Source: an uncultured bacterium (GTDB taxonomy: Bacteria; Bacillota; Clostridia; Christensenellales; Borkfalkiaceae). From it: a DNA stretch of 34,117 bases. A program made the position numbers and the translations under genes. Under the pieces are notes generated by a model. That model saw only the letters and a program-made list of their open reading frames with translations, was not told the DNA's origin and did not search any database. This document shows positions 1 to 7,412 of this stretch, in pieces (positions within the stretch are counted from its first letter, which is position 1; each line of letters opens with the position of its first letter). The DNA lies in NCBI GenBank assembly GCA_949746255.1, contig CATKAP010000223.1, positions 1 to 34,117 on the forward strand, read 5' to 3'.

Positions 1-24
1 GTACGATTCGTTTCAGGTTTCACT

Positions 25-100
25 TGGTGGAGCTAATCGGGTTCGAACCGATGACCTTTTGACTGCCAGTCAAACGCGCTACCAACTGCGCCATAACCCC
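25..100 (-). tRNA. tRNA-Ala (anticodon GGC)
   Basis: The minus strand folds into a complete 76-nt cloverleaf. The acceptor stem GGGGTTA pairs with TAGCTCC, followed by A73 and an encoded CCA. The D arm is GCGC/GCGC around AGTTGGTA. The anticodon stem TTTGA/TCAAA encloses the loop CTGGCAG, giving anticodon GGC for GCC/GCU alanine codons. The T arm is ATCGG-TTCGAAC-CCGAT. The G3-U70 wobble pair, the main alanine identity element, is present and supports the assignment. Confidence 0.96.
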
Positions 101-174
101 GATTTGAATAAACGCAACGCGTTGTTCGCACCGTTAACCATAATATACAATCAATATTATTAAAACGTATTTCT

Positions 175-203
175 ATATTATCATTAAATTAATGTTATGT
201 CAA
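175..203 (-). promoter_or_regulatory. Promoter of the tRNA-Ala gene
   Basis: On the minus strand, TTGACA (203-198) is a perfect -35 element. It is separated by exactly 17 bp from TAATAT (180-175) as the -10. Transcription would start near 168, leaving a leader of about 68 nt to be trimmed by RNase P. Confidence 0.75.
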
Positions 204-360
204 TTTTTTATTTGTAATTTCTGAATATTAAAACATTTTAATCGATATAAAAGTAATTACGATTTATATATTTCGAGTACGATTATCTTTATTATTATTT
301 TATAATATGACGAGTGATAAACGGTTCGCACTGTATTTTTTTATTTTTGTGTGGAATTAT

Positions 361-389
361 TTGTAAATTTTATGTGTATATGCTAAAAT
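361..389 (+). promoter_or_regulatory. Promoter of the AEC transporter gene
   Basis: TTGTAA (361-366) is followed after 17 bp by TAAAAT (384-389). The -10 is preceded directly by TGC, an extended -10 (TGn) arrangement. The predicted start near 396 leaves a leader of about 28 nt before the ATG. Confidence 0.55.
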
Positions 390-423
390 GTACAATGTTC
401 GATTTATAAATTGTGTGTGAGTT

Positions 424-1368
424 ATGGATGCGTTTTTAATTACTTTGATTTTCGTAAGCATTATGCTTTTATATGCTGTTCCCGGGTATATTTTAGTAAA
501 AGTAAAAGCGGTAAAGCCGGAAAGCATATCGGCTTTTTCACGTCTTTTAATGTTTGTTTGCCAACCCGCTTTAACGGTGTATTCTTTTAATAAAGCCGAT
601 TTTACGCCTGAATTGGGTATAAATCTTTTAATTTTCCTCGGTATAGTTACTGCAATACAACTTATATTTTTAGGTTTTTTCTTTTTAATATTCCGTAAAA
701 AGTTTTCTGAGGTGCGGTATCGTGTGGCAACGGTTGCAACAACGCTTTCAAACTGTTCGTTTTTGGGAGTACCGCTTTTGGAAGCGCTTTTTCCCGATTC
801 GCCTAATGTCGCGGCGTATTCAATGATGTATTTTTTATCCATGAATTTGTTGGGGTGGACGGTTATTTCCGCGCTTATCTCTCAGGATAAAAAATATATC
901 AGTATAAAAAAGGTATTGATAAATCCCGCTACTATTTCAATTGCGGTAGCTTTACCGCTGTTCCTTACGGGTTTCAAACTCGACGCCGTTAACGGACCTT
1001 TTTTCGAACAGCTGGGCATAATGTTTACTGTTTTGGGGAAAATGACTTCGCCGCTGTGTATGCTTATTATGGGTATGCGTCTAGCTACGCTTCCGTTCAA
1101 AAAATTGTTTACAAACTGGTTGCAATATTTTGCGGTGGGAGTAAATCAACTGATATTTCCTCTTTGCGTTTTGGGAATAATAACGCTAATTCCAGTAGAC
1201 CCCGAACTCAGGCTTTGTATGTTCGTGATGAGCGCTTGTCCCGTGGCTTCGGTTGTGCAGAATTTCGCCGAACTGATAGGCGAAGGGCAGGAAGCCGCGG
1301 CAAACACCGTACTTTTGGGCACTATTACTTCGATAATATCTTTGCCCGTACTTGCGCTATTAATTTAA
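424..1368 (+). CDS. AEC family transporter (auxin efflux carrier-like)
   Basis: This 314-residue integral membrane protein resembles the AEC (Mem_trans) family of secondary transporters. Bacterial members move small organic anions such as malate, but the substrate cannot be read from the sequence. Hydrophobic segments run the whole length, consistent with about ten membrane helices in two halves. The first half carries the usual AEC pattern of a helix with VPGYILVK, then SRLLMFVCQPAL. The second half has the polar intramembrane stretch MSACPVASVVQNFAE near residue 270. Length matches the family norm. The ATG at 424 has only a weak Shine-Dalgarno (GTGAG), but no other start fits the N-terminal helix. 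The gene is monocistronic, ending before a bidirectional terminator. Confidence 0.88.
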   Translation: MDAFLITLIFVSIMLLYAVPGYILVKVKAVKPESISAFSRLLMFVCQPALTVYSFNKADFTPELGINLLIFLGIVTAIQLIFLGFFFLIFRKKFSEVRYRVATVATTLSNCSFLGVPLLEALFPDSPNVAAYSMMYFLSMNLLGWTVISALISQDKKYISIKKVLINPATISIAVALPLFLTGFKLDAVNGPFFEQLGIMFTVLGKMTSPLCMLIMGMRLATLPFKKLFTNWLQYFAVGVNQLIFPLCVLGIITLIPVDPELRLCMFVMSACPVASVVQNFAELIGEGQEAAANTVLLGTITSIISLPVLALLI

Positions 1369-1508
1369 TTTTATAATAAAAGCGAGAAAACTTGCTTACA
1401 AGGGTTTTCAAGCGCCGTATTCAAACTTTGATGCGTTTTTTGCAAGAAAAACGGCGGCGCGTAAACGACGCAAAAAAATCTTTGATTTTAGCATAGTAAT
1501 GTTATTAT

Positions 1509-1547
1509 AAAAGACAGCGCCCGCTTCTTAAGCGGGCGCTGTCTTTT
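1509..1547. terminator. Bidirectional intrinsic terminator
   Basis: AAAAGACAGCGCCCGCTT and AAGCGGGCGCTGTCTTTT form a perfect 18-bp stem around a CTT loop. There is A-rich sequence on one side and T-rich on the other, so it can terminate both convergent genes. It overlaps the stop codon of the minus-strand Na/Pi cotransporter gene. Confidence 0.93.
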
Positions 1548-3210
1548 ATTTAATTGTATTTGCCATGTTTATGAAGTGATCGGCAACTCTTTCGGCGTTT
1601 GTGGCAAAAGATAAATATTGAGTTCCTATTTCCGGAGTGCATTTGCCGTCGCGCAGTCTTTCAACGTGTTTTTGCGTCATTTCTGCGGTAATTTTATCAA
1701 TCCGGTCTTCTAAAATGTAAGCTTCTTTCAAAGCTTTTTTATCTTTGTTTTTGTAAGCCGTTACCGTTTGAATATAAAGATTGTTTATAATTTCTTTTAA
1801 CTCTTTTATCTCTTTTACCGCGTCGTCGGAAAATTTACCGGAATACTCTTTTATCTTGTCGGCGTACTCTATTATGTTTTCGGCATAGTCGCCTATACGC
1901 TCAAGATCAATAAGAGTGCGAAACGCTGTGGAGAGGTATATCCTGTCTTTTTCGTTAAGGTCGGATTTCATCAATTTTGCAATGAATACCGAAAGTTTAT
2001 TGTTTACGAAATTAAGTTGTTTTTCGTTGGCACGGAAAGTTTTTTCCGAACCGTAATCAAGGGTGCATACAATGTTGCAGGCAATGGAAAAATTACGGAT
2101 AGCCGTTTCAGCCATAAAAAGTATTTCGTTTTTTGTCTGCTGAACGGCTATGGGCGGCGTTTTGAGTAAATGTTCCTCTACAAAGTAGAAGTGCGGTTCG
2201 TCGGTCGTCGTTTTTTCTTCTTTCTTTTCAGGCACTATTACGCAGACGAATTTTACAAGCAGATTTGTGAGAGGCAGAACAACGATAACGGTTAATACGT
2301 TAAATATGGTATGGAACATCGAAAGTTGAATTTGCGGCGCGTTCGGGAACATGTGTTCGAACAAATATCCGAAGTTCACGCCGCCGAGTTCCATAAACAG
2401 TCCTATTATAAGAAATACAATAACGCCGCTGACGTTGAAAAACAAATGAATGAGCGCGGTGCGTTTAGCGTTTTTGGTGCTTGTAAGTCCTGCGAACAAG
2501 GCGGTAACGCAAGTGCCGATATTTGAACCCATTGTGATATATATGCCTTGATTGAGCGATATTAACCCCGTTACAACCATTGTGATAGCCATTGAAGTCA
2601 TAACGGAAGAACTTTGAACAACCGCAGTTAATAACGCGCCTATGAGAACAAGGAGAAAAGGATTTGTAAATACCGCAAGAAAATTTTTCACCGATTCCTG
2701 TTCGGAAAATGCGCTCATTGATCCGCTCATCATGGAAAGACCGACAAATAGCATGCCGAATCCGGATAAAATTCCGCCTAATTTTTGCAGGCGGTCTTTT
2801 TTAGCAAAAGTCAAAATGAACGCCCCCACGCCCGCCAACGAAGCGAATATAACCGAAGTGGAAAGCGAATTTTCACCGAACATTCCCAACGCCACAAGCT
2901 GACCGGTGATAGTGGTTCCTATGTTTGCGCCGAATATGACCGTTGCCGCTTGGGCTAACGTCATAATTCCGGCGTTAACGAAACCTATAACCATGACCGT
3001 CGTTGCGCTGGAACTTTGAATAGCAGCCGTTGCGGCTGCGCCCACGCCTACCCCGAACAGCTTGCTTTTGGAAGTTTTAGCAAACATGGCTTTTAGTTTT
3101 CCGCTTCCCAAAGCTTCCAAATTCGAACTCATCATATTACAGGCTATAAGAAATATTCCTACGCCTGCGGCGAGCGACAGTACCGAAGTGGCAATTTGTA
3201 CCGCGTCCAT
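1546..3210 (-). CDS. Na/Pi cotransporter family protein with PhoU-like domain
   Basis: This 554-residue protein resembles the bacterial Na+/phosphate symporters of the NptA/PNaS family. The N-terminal half is membrane-embedded and holds two inverted copies of the family signature: QSSSATTVMVIGFVNAG near residues 65-80 and QSSSVMTSMAITMV near residues 200-212. Each is followed by a GANIGTT or GSNIGTC motif. From about residue 350 the protein becomes soluble and helical, as in the PhoU-like C-terminal domain of long family members. A good AAGGAG lies six bases before the ATG. The start is 12 nt after the stop of the upstream antiporter gene, so the two are co-transcribed. The family moves phosphate; the role of the PhoU domain here is presumably regulatory. 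Confidence 0.92.
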   Translation of the reverse strand: MDAVQIATSVLSLAAGVGIFLIACNMMSSNLEALGSGKLKAMFAKTSKSKLFGVGVGAAATAAIQSSSATTVMVIGFVNAGIMTLAQAATVIFGANIGTTITGQLVALGMFGENSLSTSVIFASLAGVGAFILTFAKKDRLQKLGGILSGFGMLFVGLSMMSGSMSAFSEQESVKNFLAVFTNPFLLVLIGALLTAVVQSSSVMTSMAITMVVTGLISLNQGIYITMGSNIGTCVTALFAGLTSTKNAKRTALIHLFFNVSGVIVFLIIGLFMELGGVNFGYLFEHMFPNAPQIQLSMFHTIFNVLTVIVVLPLTNLLVKFVCVIVPEKKEEKTTTDEPHFYFVEEHLLKTPPIAVQQTKNEILFMAETAIRNFSIACNIVCTLDYGSEKTFRANEKQLNFVNNKLSVFIAKLMKSDLNEKDRIYLSTAFRTLIDLERIGDYAENIIEYADKIKEYSGKFSDDAVKEIKELKEIINNLYIQTVTAYKNKDKKALKEAYILEDRIDKITAEMTQKHVERLRDGKCTPEIGTQYLSFATNAERVADHFINMANTIK

Positions 3211-3222
3211 ATTTTTCTCCTT

Positions 3223-4194
3223 TTAATTTCTTATTATAACGTAAGTTAAGTAACCAATATACAATAAAATCAAAATCGCGCCCTGCCATCTTGACATTTT
3301 TTTGCAGAAGAGCGAAATAATCAAAATTATTACACCCGAACCTAACATAACCGCCATATCCGTTATCGAATCCGTAGAAAGGGTGGGCGGACTTATGGCT
3401 GACGAAACGCCCAAAATAAAAATTATGTTGAATATATTTGAACCTATTACGTTTCCTAATGCGATATCGTTTTCTTTTTTAATGGAAGCTACCACGCTGG
3501 TTACGAGTTCGGGAAGAGAAGTGCCGACGGCTACTATTGTAAGCCCCACAAGCGCTTCGCTCATTCCTAACGTTTTTGCAAGTTCGGCAGCGTTATTAAC
3601 TACTATGTCGCCGCCGAATATTACTCCGGTAAGTCCCGCGGCGGCAAGTATTACGGCAAGCCATAAAGGAATATCCTTTTTATCTTTTTCCGAAAGCGAT
3701 TTCTGTTCTTCGCTGACAGTTACGGTATTCTTATCCGAACGTTTTGCGCGAATTATCAAAAAAATCGTGTAGGAGACAAATAGTATGAGCATTATTATTG
3801 CTTCCCATAAACTGATGTAAAACGGGGTAATTATAACCGTAAACAATAACAGCGCAACGTACAGTCCTACCATTACGGGTATATCGAACTTTTTTAAATC
3901 TTTTCCGATAGATAAAGGGATAATCAGCGAGCTTACGCCCAAAATTAAAAGAGAGTTGAATATGTTGGATCCTACGACGTTGCCCAAGCTCATATCGTTC
4001 ATGCCGTTCAATGCGCCGTTAATACTTACTGAAGCTTCGGGTGCGCTTGTACCCATAGAAACAAGCGTTAATCCTATAATAAGCGGCGGAATTTTCAACG
4101 CTTTTGCAATTTTACCCGAACCGCTTACAAACCAATCCGCGCCTACAATAAGCAACGTCATGCCGAAAAGCAGTAAAAATATGTTTAATACCAT
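3223..4194 (-). CDS. Calcium/sodium antiporter, CaCA family (YrbG-like)
   Basis: This 323-residue membrane protein has the two inverted alpha-repeats of the Ca2+/cation antiporter superfamily. Repeat 1 has GTSAPEASVS then GSNIFNSLLILG (residues about 48-87). Repeat 2 has GTSLPELVTS then GSNIFNIIFILG (about 228-268). The two acidic residues that bind the cation are therefore present. A charged cytoplasmic loop (about 150-175) separates the halves. Length is normal for bacterial members. The ATG is preceded by GGAG at a spacing of 8 nt. The gene follows a Mn2+-type riboswitch, so Mn2+ efflux, rather than only Ca2+ exchange, is a reasonable inference. It is the first gene of an operon with the Na/Pi-type protein. 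Confidence 0.93.
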   Translation of the reverse strand: MVLNIFLLLFGMTLLIVGADWFVSGSGKIAKALKIPPLIIGLTLVSMGTSAPEASVSINGALNGMNDMSLGNVVGSNIFNSLLILGVSSLIIPLSIGKDLKKFDIPVMVGLYVALLLFTVIITPFYISLWEAIIMLILFVSYTIFLIIRAKRSDKNTVTVSEEQKSLSEKDKKDIPLWLAVILAAAGLTGVIFGGDIVVNNAAELAKTLGMSEALVGLTIVAVGTSLPELVTSVVASIKKENDIALGNVIGSNIFNIIFILGVSSAISPPTLSTDSITDMAVMLGSGVIILIISLFCKKMSRWQGAILILLYIGYLTYVIIRN

Positions 4195-4204
4195 TTAACG
4201 CTCC

Positions 4205-4345
4205 AAAAAGAAAGAGACTCCTACCGAAATATAATAATATATCGGTAAAAGTCTCGAAATTTAATCGTTACCGAGTATCTTAAAGATACTGTACTGACGG
4301 TTAGCGAACGTATAAAACGCTTTCTACTCCCCTTTACAAAGGTTA
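4205..4345 (-). promoter_or_regulatory. yybP-ykoY family (Mn2+) riboswitch with terminator
   Basis: On the minus strand the leader contains GTAAAGGGGAGTAG, the hallmark 5' element of the yybP-ykoY class. A small hairpin (AGCG/CGCT), the conserved-looking CCGTCAGTAC loop and a second hairpin (AGTATCTT/AAGATACT) follow, giving the expected three-way junction. P1 can form between GTAAAGG (4337-4331) and CTTTTAC (4251-4245). The same CTTTTACCGA strand also forms the upstream half of an intrinsic terminator (4255-4214), followed by TTTCTTTTT (4213-4205). P1 and terminator are therefore mutually exclusive, as in known ON-switch members where metal binding permits read-through. The controlled gene is the CaCA antiporter. 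This is a motif-based call; no covariance search was possible. Confidence 0.88.
4214..4255 (-). terminator. Riboswitch-controlled terminator hairpin
   Basis: GAGACTTTTACCGATAT pairs with ATTTCGGTAGGAGTCTC with minor bulges, around an AT-rich loop. A U-rich tract follows on the minus strand. It is the expression platform of the yybP-ykoY riboswitch. Confidence 0.8.
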
Positions 4346-4389
4346 TTCATTTGTTATTGCTTAATTGTCTTTAACAAACTTACGTTGCC

Positions 4390-4419
4390 ATTGTAACACG
4401 GTTTAAAAAGCTTTGTCAA
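4390..4419 (-). promoter_or_regulatory. Promoter of the riboswitch-antiporter operon
   Basis: The minus strand carries TTGACA (4419-4414), an 18-bp spacer and TACAAT (4395-4390). Start would be near 4383, about 35 nt before the riboswitch aptamer. The promoter lies directly behind the CotH gene. The only hairpin there (AAAAAGCT/AGCTTTTT with a 22-nt loop) is a poor terminator, so some read-through from the upstream operon is possible. Confidence 0.8.
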
Positions 4420-4440
4420 GCGTTGAAAACAAATAGCTTT

Positions 4441-5994
4441 TTATATTTTTTCAAAGTAACCGGTGAGGAAGTTTATGCGGTTGGTAAGCCATGTTTTAAG
4501 ATATGCGGAAGCATCCGCGTGCGTGTGCCAATTGAGAACCTCTTTACTTTGAACGCCTTGGTCTGTGTAAACGCCTAAATTATCCCATTTTTTATAATTT
4601 TCCGTAAAGTATGTGGCGTAATTTTCCGTAACCGCGTCGATAAGACGAATAAGCGAATCAAAGACGCCGGCGTCTTTGAGCTCCGCCCAGCGCGCAGAGC
4701 ATGCTTCTTTAAACCAATCGGCTTTCCATAAAACCGCAAGCCAGGGATTTAATCCGTGTGCGGCATTCACGTGCGTGCTCACGTTAGCGGTGTATATTTT
4801 TTCAACCTTTTCCTGTCCGTCCATCATGCCGAGCCCCGAGTCGAAATCCCAAGGGGCTTGCAAAACAAGTTTTTTACTTCCGTTCGCGCTCATGTCGAAT
4901 GTCATAAAAAAGCTTGAAAAATCCACGTCGTTATCGCAGGCAAGCTCCTGTAAAAGGAACATATCCACATAAGAATTCAATTCCACGACGTTTTCAACCG
5001 CGGTTTTGGAATCGTGAATTTCATCCGCAATCACTATGTCCGTGTAGTCGGCGTTGAATTTGTAATATACGTTATTGTAAACTGCCTCGTACATTATCCG
5101 GTATACGTTTTTTACATAATTGCGTGCAAAATTAACCTGCGTGGGAGAATAAAAATCGTTTTTAACGGTATATAGCGCTTTGGGAGTTTTCCATTGGGAG
5201 GGAATAACGGTGGAGCCGTCCTCGCAGGTAATAGGGTAGTTGCTATTGTCCAGTTCAAACCATTTACCCGGTTCTTCCGTGAACGAAGCGTTTCCGTCGT
5301 ATTCAACAAGATAACCTATATCCGTGCCGGTATAGCCTTCTTCAGGTTCGTTAATATTTACTCTGTTTTTGTTGACCTGTTGTTGTTCCGCAACAAAATA
5401 CAGCCCGTTATATTTGCCGTTAACGCTGACTTGCGCATATGTGAAATCGGAGCAGTAGTAGCCGTTTTCTTCCAAGGTTTTTTTGCCGAATTCAAACACT
5501 ACGGCGTCGCGTAAAAAACTTACGTCTTTATAGCAGGCGAGCATAACCCAGTTTTTGCATTTAGCGCCGCCGTTGAGTCCCAAAAGGTTAATTTTCTGGT
5601 CGAATTTAAGTCGGTAAGATTTTTTTGGGAACGTCGACGTGTTGTTTCCGCGTATGCGTACCTGACCGCGCACGCCTTCGAAATCTTCTCCTTCGCGTCC
5701 GTCGGCAACGGTAACCGCGCACGGTTTATATTCTTGGTTAAATAAATTTCCCGTAATATCCTGCCCGTCGTCGGTAACTATGTTTACGGAGGCGAGAGTT
5801 TCAGGAAGATTAAATTCCGCAAGAGGGGAAGTTTCAGGTGGAGGAGGCGTTTCCGTTTCGGGGGGATTCGGGTTTTCCGTGCCGGGCGGAGGATCAGGAA
5901 TTTCCGATTCCGCGGGCGGCGTGCAAGCGACAAGTCCGAACGCCATTAAAGCTGTAAGAAACAGACAGCCAAGCTTGAGTTTTAAGTTTTTCAT
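4441..5994 (-). CDS. CotH-family (kinase-like) lipoprotein
   Basis: This 517-residue exported protein belongs to the CotH family. CotH proteins are atypical kinases, first known from spore coats, with many extracellular homologues of unknown target. Residues 1-24 form a lipoprotein signal with lipobox LVAC, followed by a Pro/Glu/Thr-rich spacer to about residue 57. The CotH core then shows VRIRGNNTSTFPKKSYRLKF (near 108-127), WVMLACYKDVSFLRDAV and the catalytic-type motif APWDFDSGLG (near 378). SD AAGGAAGG precedes the ATG. The start is 18 nt after the WYL-regulator stop, so both are one transcript. The lipid anchor and proline spacer suggest it acts at the cell envelope; its substrate is unknown. 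Spore-coat function is not implied. Confidence 0.88.
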   Translation of the reverse strand: MKNLKLKLGCLFLTALMAFGLVACTPPAESEIPDPPPGTENPNPPETETPPPPETSPLAEFNLPETLASVNIVTDDGQDITGNLFNQEYKPCAVTVADGREGEDFEGVRGQVRIRGNNTSTFPKKSYRLKFDQKINLLGLNGGAKCKNWVMLACYKDVSFLRDAVVFEFGKKTLEENGYYCSDFTYAQVSVNGKYNGLYFVAEQQQVNKNRVNINEPEEGYTGTDIGYLVEYDGNASFTEEPGKWFELDNSNYPITCEDGSTVIPSQWKTPKALYTVKNDFYSPTQVNFARNYVKNVYRIMYEAVYNNVYYKFNADYTDIVIADEIHDSKTAVENVVELNSYVDMFLLQELACDNDVDFSSFFMTFDMSANGSKKLVLQAPWDFDSGLGMMDGQEKVEKIYTANVSTHVNAAHGLNPWLAVLWKADWFKEACSARWAELKDAGVFDSLIRLIDAVTENYATYFTENYKKWDNLGVYTDQGVQSKEVLNWHTHADASAYLKTWLTNRINFLTGYFEKI

Positions 5995-6012
5995 TGTTTT
6001 CCTTCCTTAAAA

Positions 6013-6933
6013 TTATATTTTTCCGGCAATTCGCAATGCCGTATTTTTTACACGTTCTTTCAGTTCGGCGGGTTCCACTACATTTACCGCGCCGCCGTAA
6101 CCGAGAATTTTATTTACCAAATTTTCGTCGTCGGGAACGGTTACTTCGGCTACCAAAGTTTCACCGACGGGTTCTATATTGTCTACGCCCAACCATTCTT
6201 CCGCGTCGGCAAGGGAGGTAGGCGAAATTTCAAGTTTTACGTTTATAAGCTGGTCGGAAGAATAAAAGAAATTCAGCGGAATGTCTTCGCGTTTGATTTC
6301 TCGTTTTTCAAATGTTTTTCCCGTAAAAAAAGCGTTTTTTATTCTACCTATTTTAAAAGTTCTGAAGTCTTGCTTAGTATGACAAAAAGCGTATACGTAC
6401 CATACGTTTTGCTTGAAAATAAGCACGTGCGGATCAATTACGCGTTTGCTGTGTTCGCCTTCGCGTGAAAAGTAATCTATAGAAAGGCTTTTATTTTCGT
6501 TTACCGCACTTTCGCAAATCTGCATTTTTTCGGTGAAGCTTCGGCTGTCTCCCCAGGCGCCGCCGTCTATTATTATGTTGCCGCATACGGAAAGCTCCTG
6601 TCTTTCGTATTTTTCACCGCTTTCCAATTTTTCTTTTGCGGAAATAATGGCTTTGTCGGAAATCTGTGAAGCCATTGCGTCCAAAGCGTTTAGTGTGGCG
6701 GCGTATTCCTCGCGTGTAAAATAACCCGTAGGTAAACGATAAGTATCCGAAAGATAAATTCCGCCGTACCTGCCGCGGTCTACCTGTAACGGCACGCCGC
6801 AAGCAGACAGTTCGTCAATATATCTGTAAATGCTGCGCATGGAAACTTCGTATCTTCCGGCAAGTTCGGCGGCGGTGATTTTTCTCTTTTGCAGAAGCAG
6901 CATTAAAATTTTTAACATTACGTCGTATTTCAA
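6013..6933 (-). CDS. HTH/WYL-domain transcriptional regulator (YafY-like)
   Basis: This 306-residue regulator has an N-terminal winged-helix HTH (residues 1-60: KRKITAAELAGRYEVSMRSIYRYIDEL) and a WYL domain from about residue 140 (SIDYFSREGEHSKRVIDPHVLIFKQNVWYVYAF). A C-terminal WCX-like extension follows. WYL domains bind ligands, often nucleotides or nucleic-acid fragments. The start is a TTG at 6931-6933, chosen because AAGGAG lies 11-13 nt upstream and no ATG has a ribosome site; the next ATG is six codons in. It is the first gene of the operon with the CotH lipoprotein and is divergent from a 58-codon gene. It may control both, and probably its own promoter. Confidence 0.9.
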   Translation of the reverse strand: MKYDVMLKILMLLLQKRKITAAELAGRYEVSMRSIYRYIDELSACGVPLQVDRGRYGGIYLSDTYRLPTGYFTREEYAATLNALDAMASQISDKAIISAKEKLESGEKYERQELSVCGNIIIDGGAWGDSRSFTEKMQICESAVNENKSLSIDYFSREGEHSKRVIDPHVLIFKQNVWYVYAFCHTKQDFRTFKIGRIKNAFFTGKTFEKREIKREDIPLNFFYSSDQLINVKLEISPTSLADAEEWLGVDNIEPVGETLVAEVTVPDDENLVNKILGYGGAVNVVEPAELKERVKNTALRIAGKI

Positions 6934-6990
6934 GGTTATTTTCTCTCCTTATACGGAATAATATAAATTTGTCAACCGAATTAATAGGCT

Positions 6991-7019
6991 ATTTTAAAAA
7001 TATTTTTTAAAATCGTCAA
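6991..7019 (-). promoter_or_regulatory. Promoter of the WYL-CotH operon
   Basis: On the minus strand, TTGACG (7019-7014), a 17-bp spacer and TAAAAT (6996-6991) form a good sigma-A-type promoter. It is back to back with the plus-strand promoter of the small gene at 7121. Confidence 0.7.
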
Positions 7020-7045
7020 AAATATTTTATCATATATGACTATGT

Positions 7046-7074
7046 TTGTCAACATTAATATGTAAAATAATAAT
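7046..7074 (+). promoter_or_regulatory. Promoter of the 58-codon gene
   Basis: TTGTCA (7046-7051) is separated by 17 bp from AATAAT (7069-7074). The -35 overlaps TTTGTCAAC, a 9-mer that recurs at 6968-6976 in the WYL leader, a possible shared operator. Confidence 0.55.
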
Positions 7075-7120
7075 TGAAAATAACAGATGCCCGTTACAAA
7101 CGGAAACGGAGGAATAAAAA

Positions 7121-7297
7121 ATGAATTTTGCGGCTTATATAGACAGACAAAAAAGACTTATACGCGACCGCCACGAGGGTGAAATTTTTCTTATTGAAAA
7201 GGGTGAAATTTTGCCCGTTTCGCAAACCGAAAAGTTGCTTGACGAGCTTTCGTCGCTTAAAGGGCTTAACACCCGCGAACGCGCCTCGGCGGTGTGA
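7121..7297 (+). CDS. Small hypothetical protein (58 aa), missed by the ORF track
   Basis: An ATG at 7121 opens a 58-codon frame ending in TGA. A textbook ribosome site (GGAGG, 7109-7113) lies 7 nt before it. The product begins MNFAAYIDRQKRLIRDRHEG and ends NTRERASAV. It is highly charged, lacks a signal or membrane segment, and looks helical (KLLDELSSLKGL). It has its own promoter-like sequence and is followed by a bidirectional terminator at 7365-7396, so a complete transcription unit can be drawn. I do not recognise the family. It is divergent from the WYL regulator, so co-regulation is plausible. Confidence 0.72.
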   Translation: MNFAAYIDRQKRLIRDRHEGEIFLIEKGEILPVSQTEKLLDELSSLKGLNTRERASAV

Positions 7298-7364
7298 TAT
7301 GTTTATCGGAAACCGCACTATTATGTTGAATTATGCGGAAAGGAAAAATTTATACGGCAATTGA

Positions 7365-7396
7365 AAAGCGGCGGAAGCGAATACTTCCGCCGCTTT
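7365..7396. terminator. Bidirectional intrinsic terminator
   Basis: AAAGCGGCGGAAG and CTTCCGCCGCTTT form a perfect 13-bp stem around CGAATA. It lies between the small plus-strand gene and the end of the minus-strand ABC importer operon, so it serves both. Confidence 0.85.
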
Positions 7397-7412
7397 ACCG
7401 TGTAAACGGTTA

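Larger units (their letters stand above)
101..423. other. AT-rich intergenic region with divergent promoters
   Basis: This 323-bp gap has no convincing gene. It holds the minus-strand tRNA promoter and a plus-strand promoter for the AEC transporter, listed separately. A second TATAAT lies at 301-306 but has no good -35. The 161-residue minus-strand ORF that enters here (357-842) is a shadow of the transporter gene. Confidence 0.7.

Noticed and set aside
4420-4445. Terminator for the CotH gene (AAAAAGCT...AGCTTTTT)
   Set aside because: The stem is 8 bp, AT-rich, with a 22-nt loop and no U-tract beyond the stem, so it is not convincing.
7300-7365. 21-codon frame MFIGNRTIMLNYAERKNLYGN after the small gene
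   Set aside because: No ribosome site and very short. Better read as the 3' untranslated region before the terminator.
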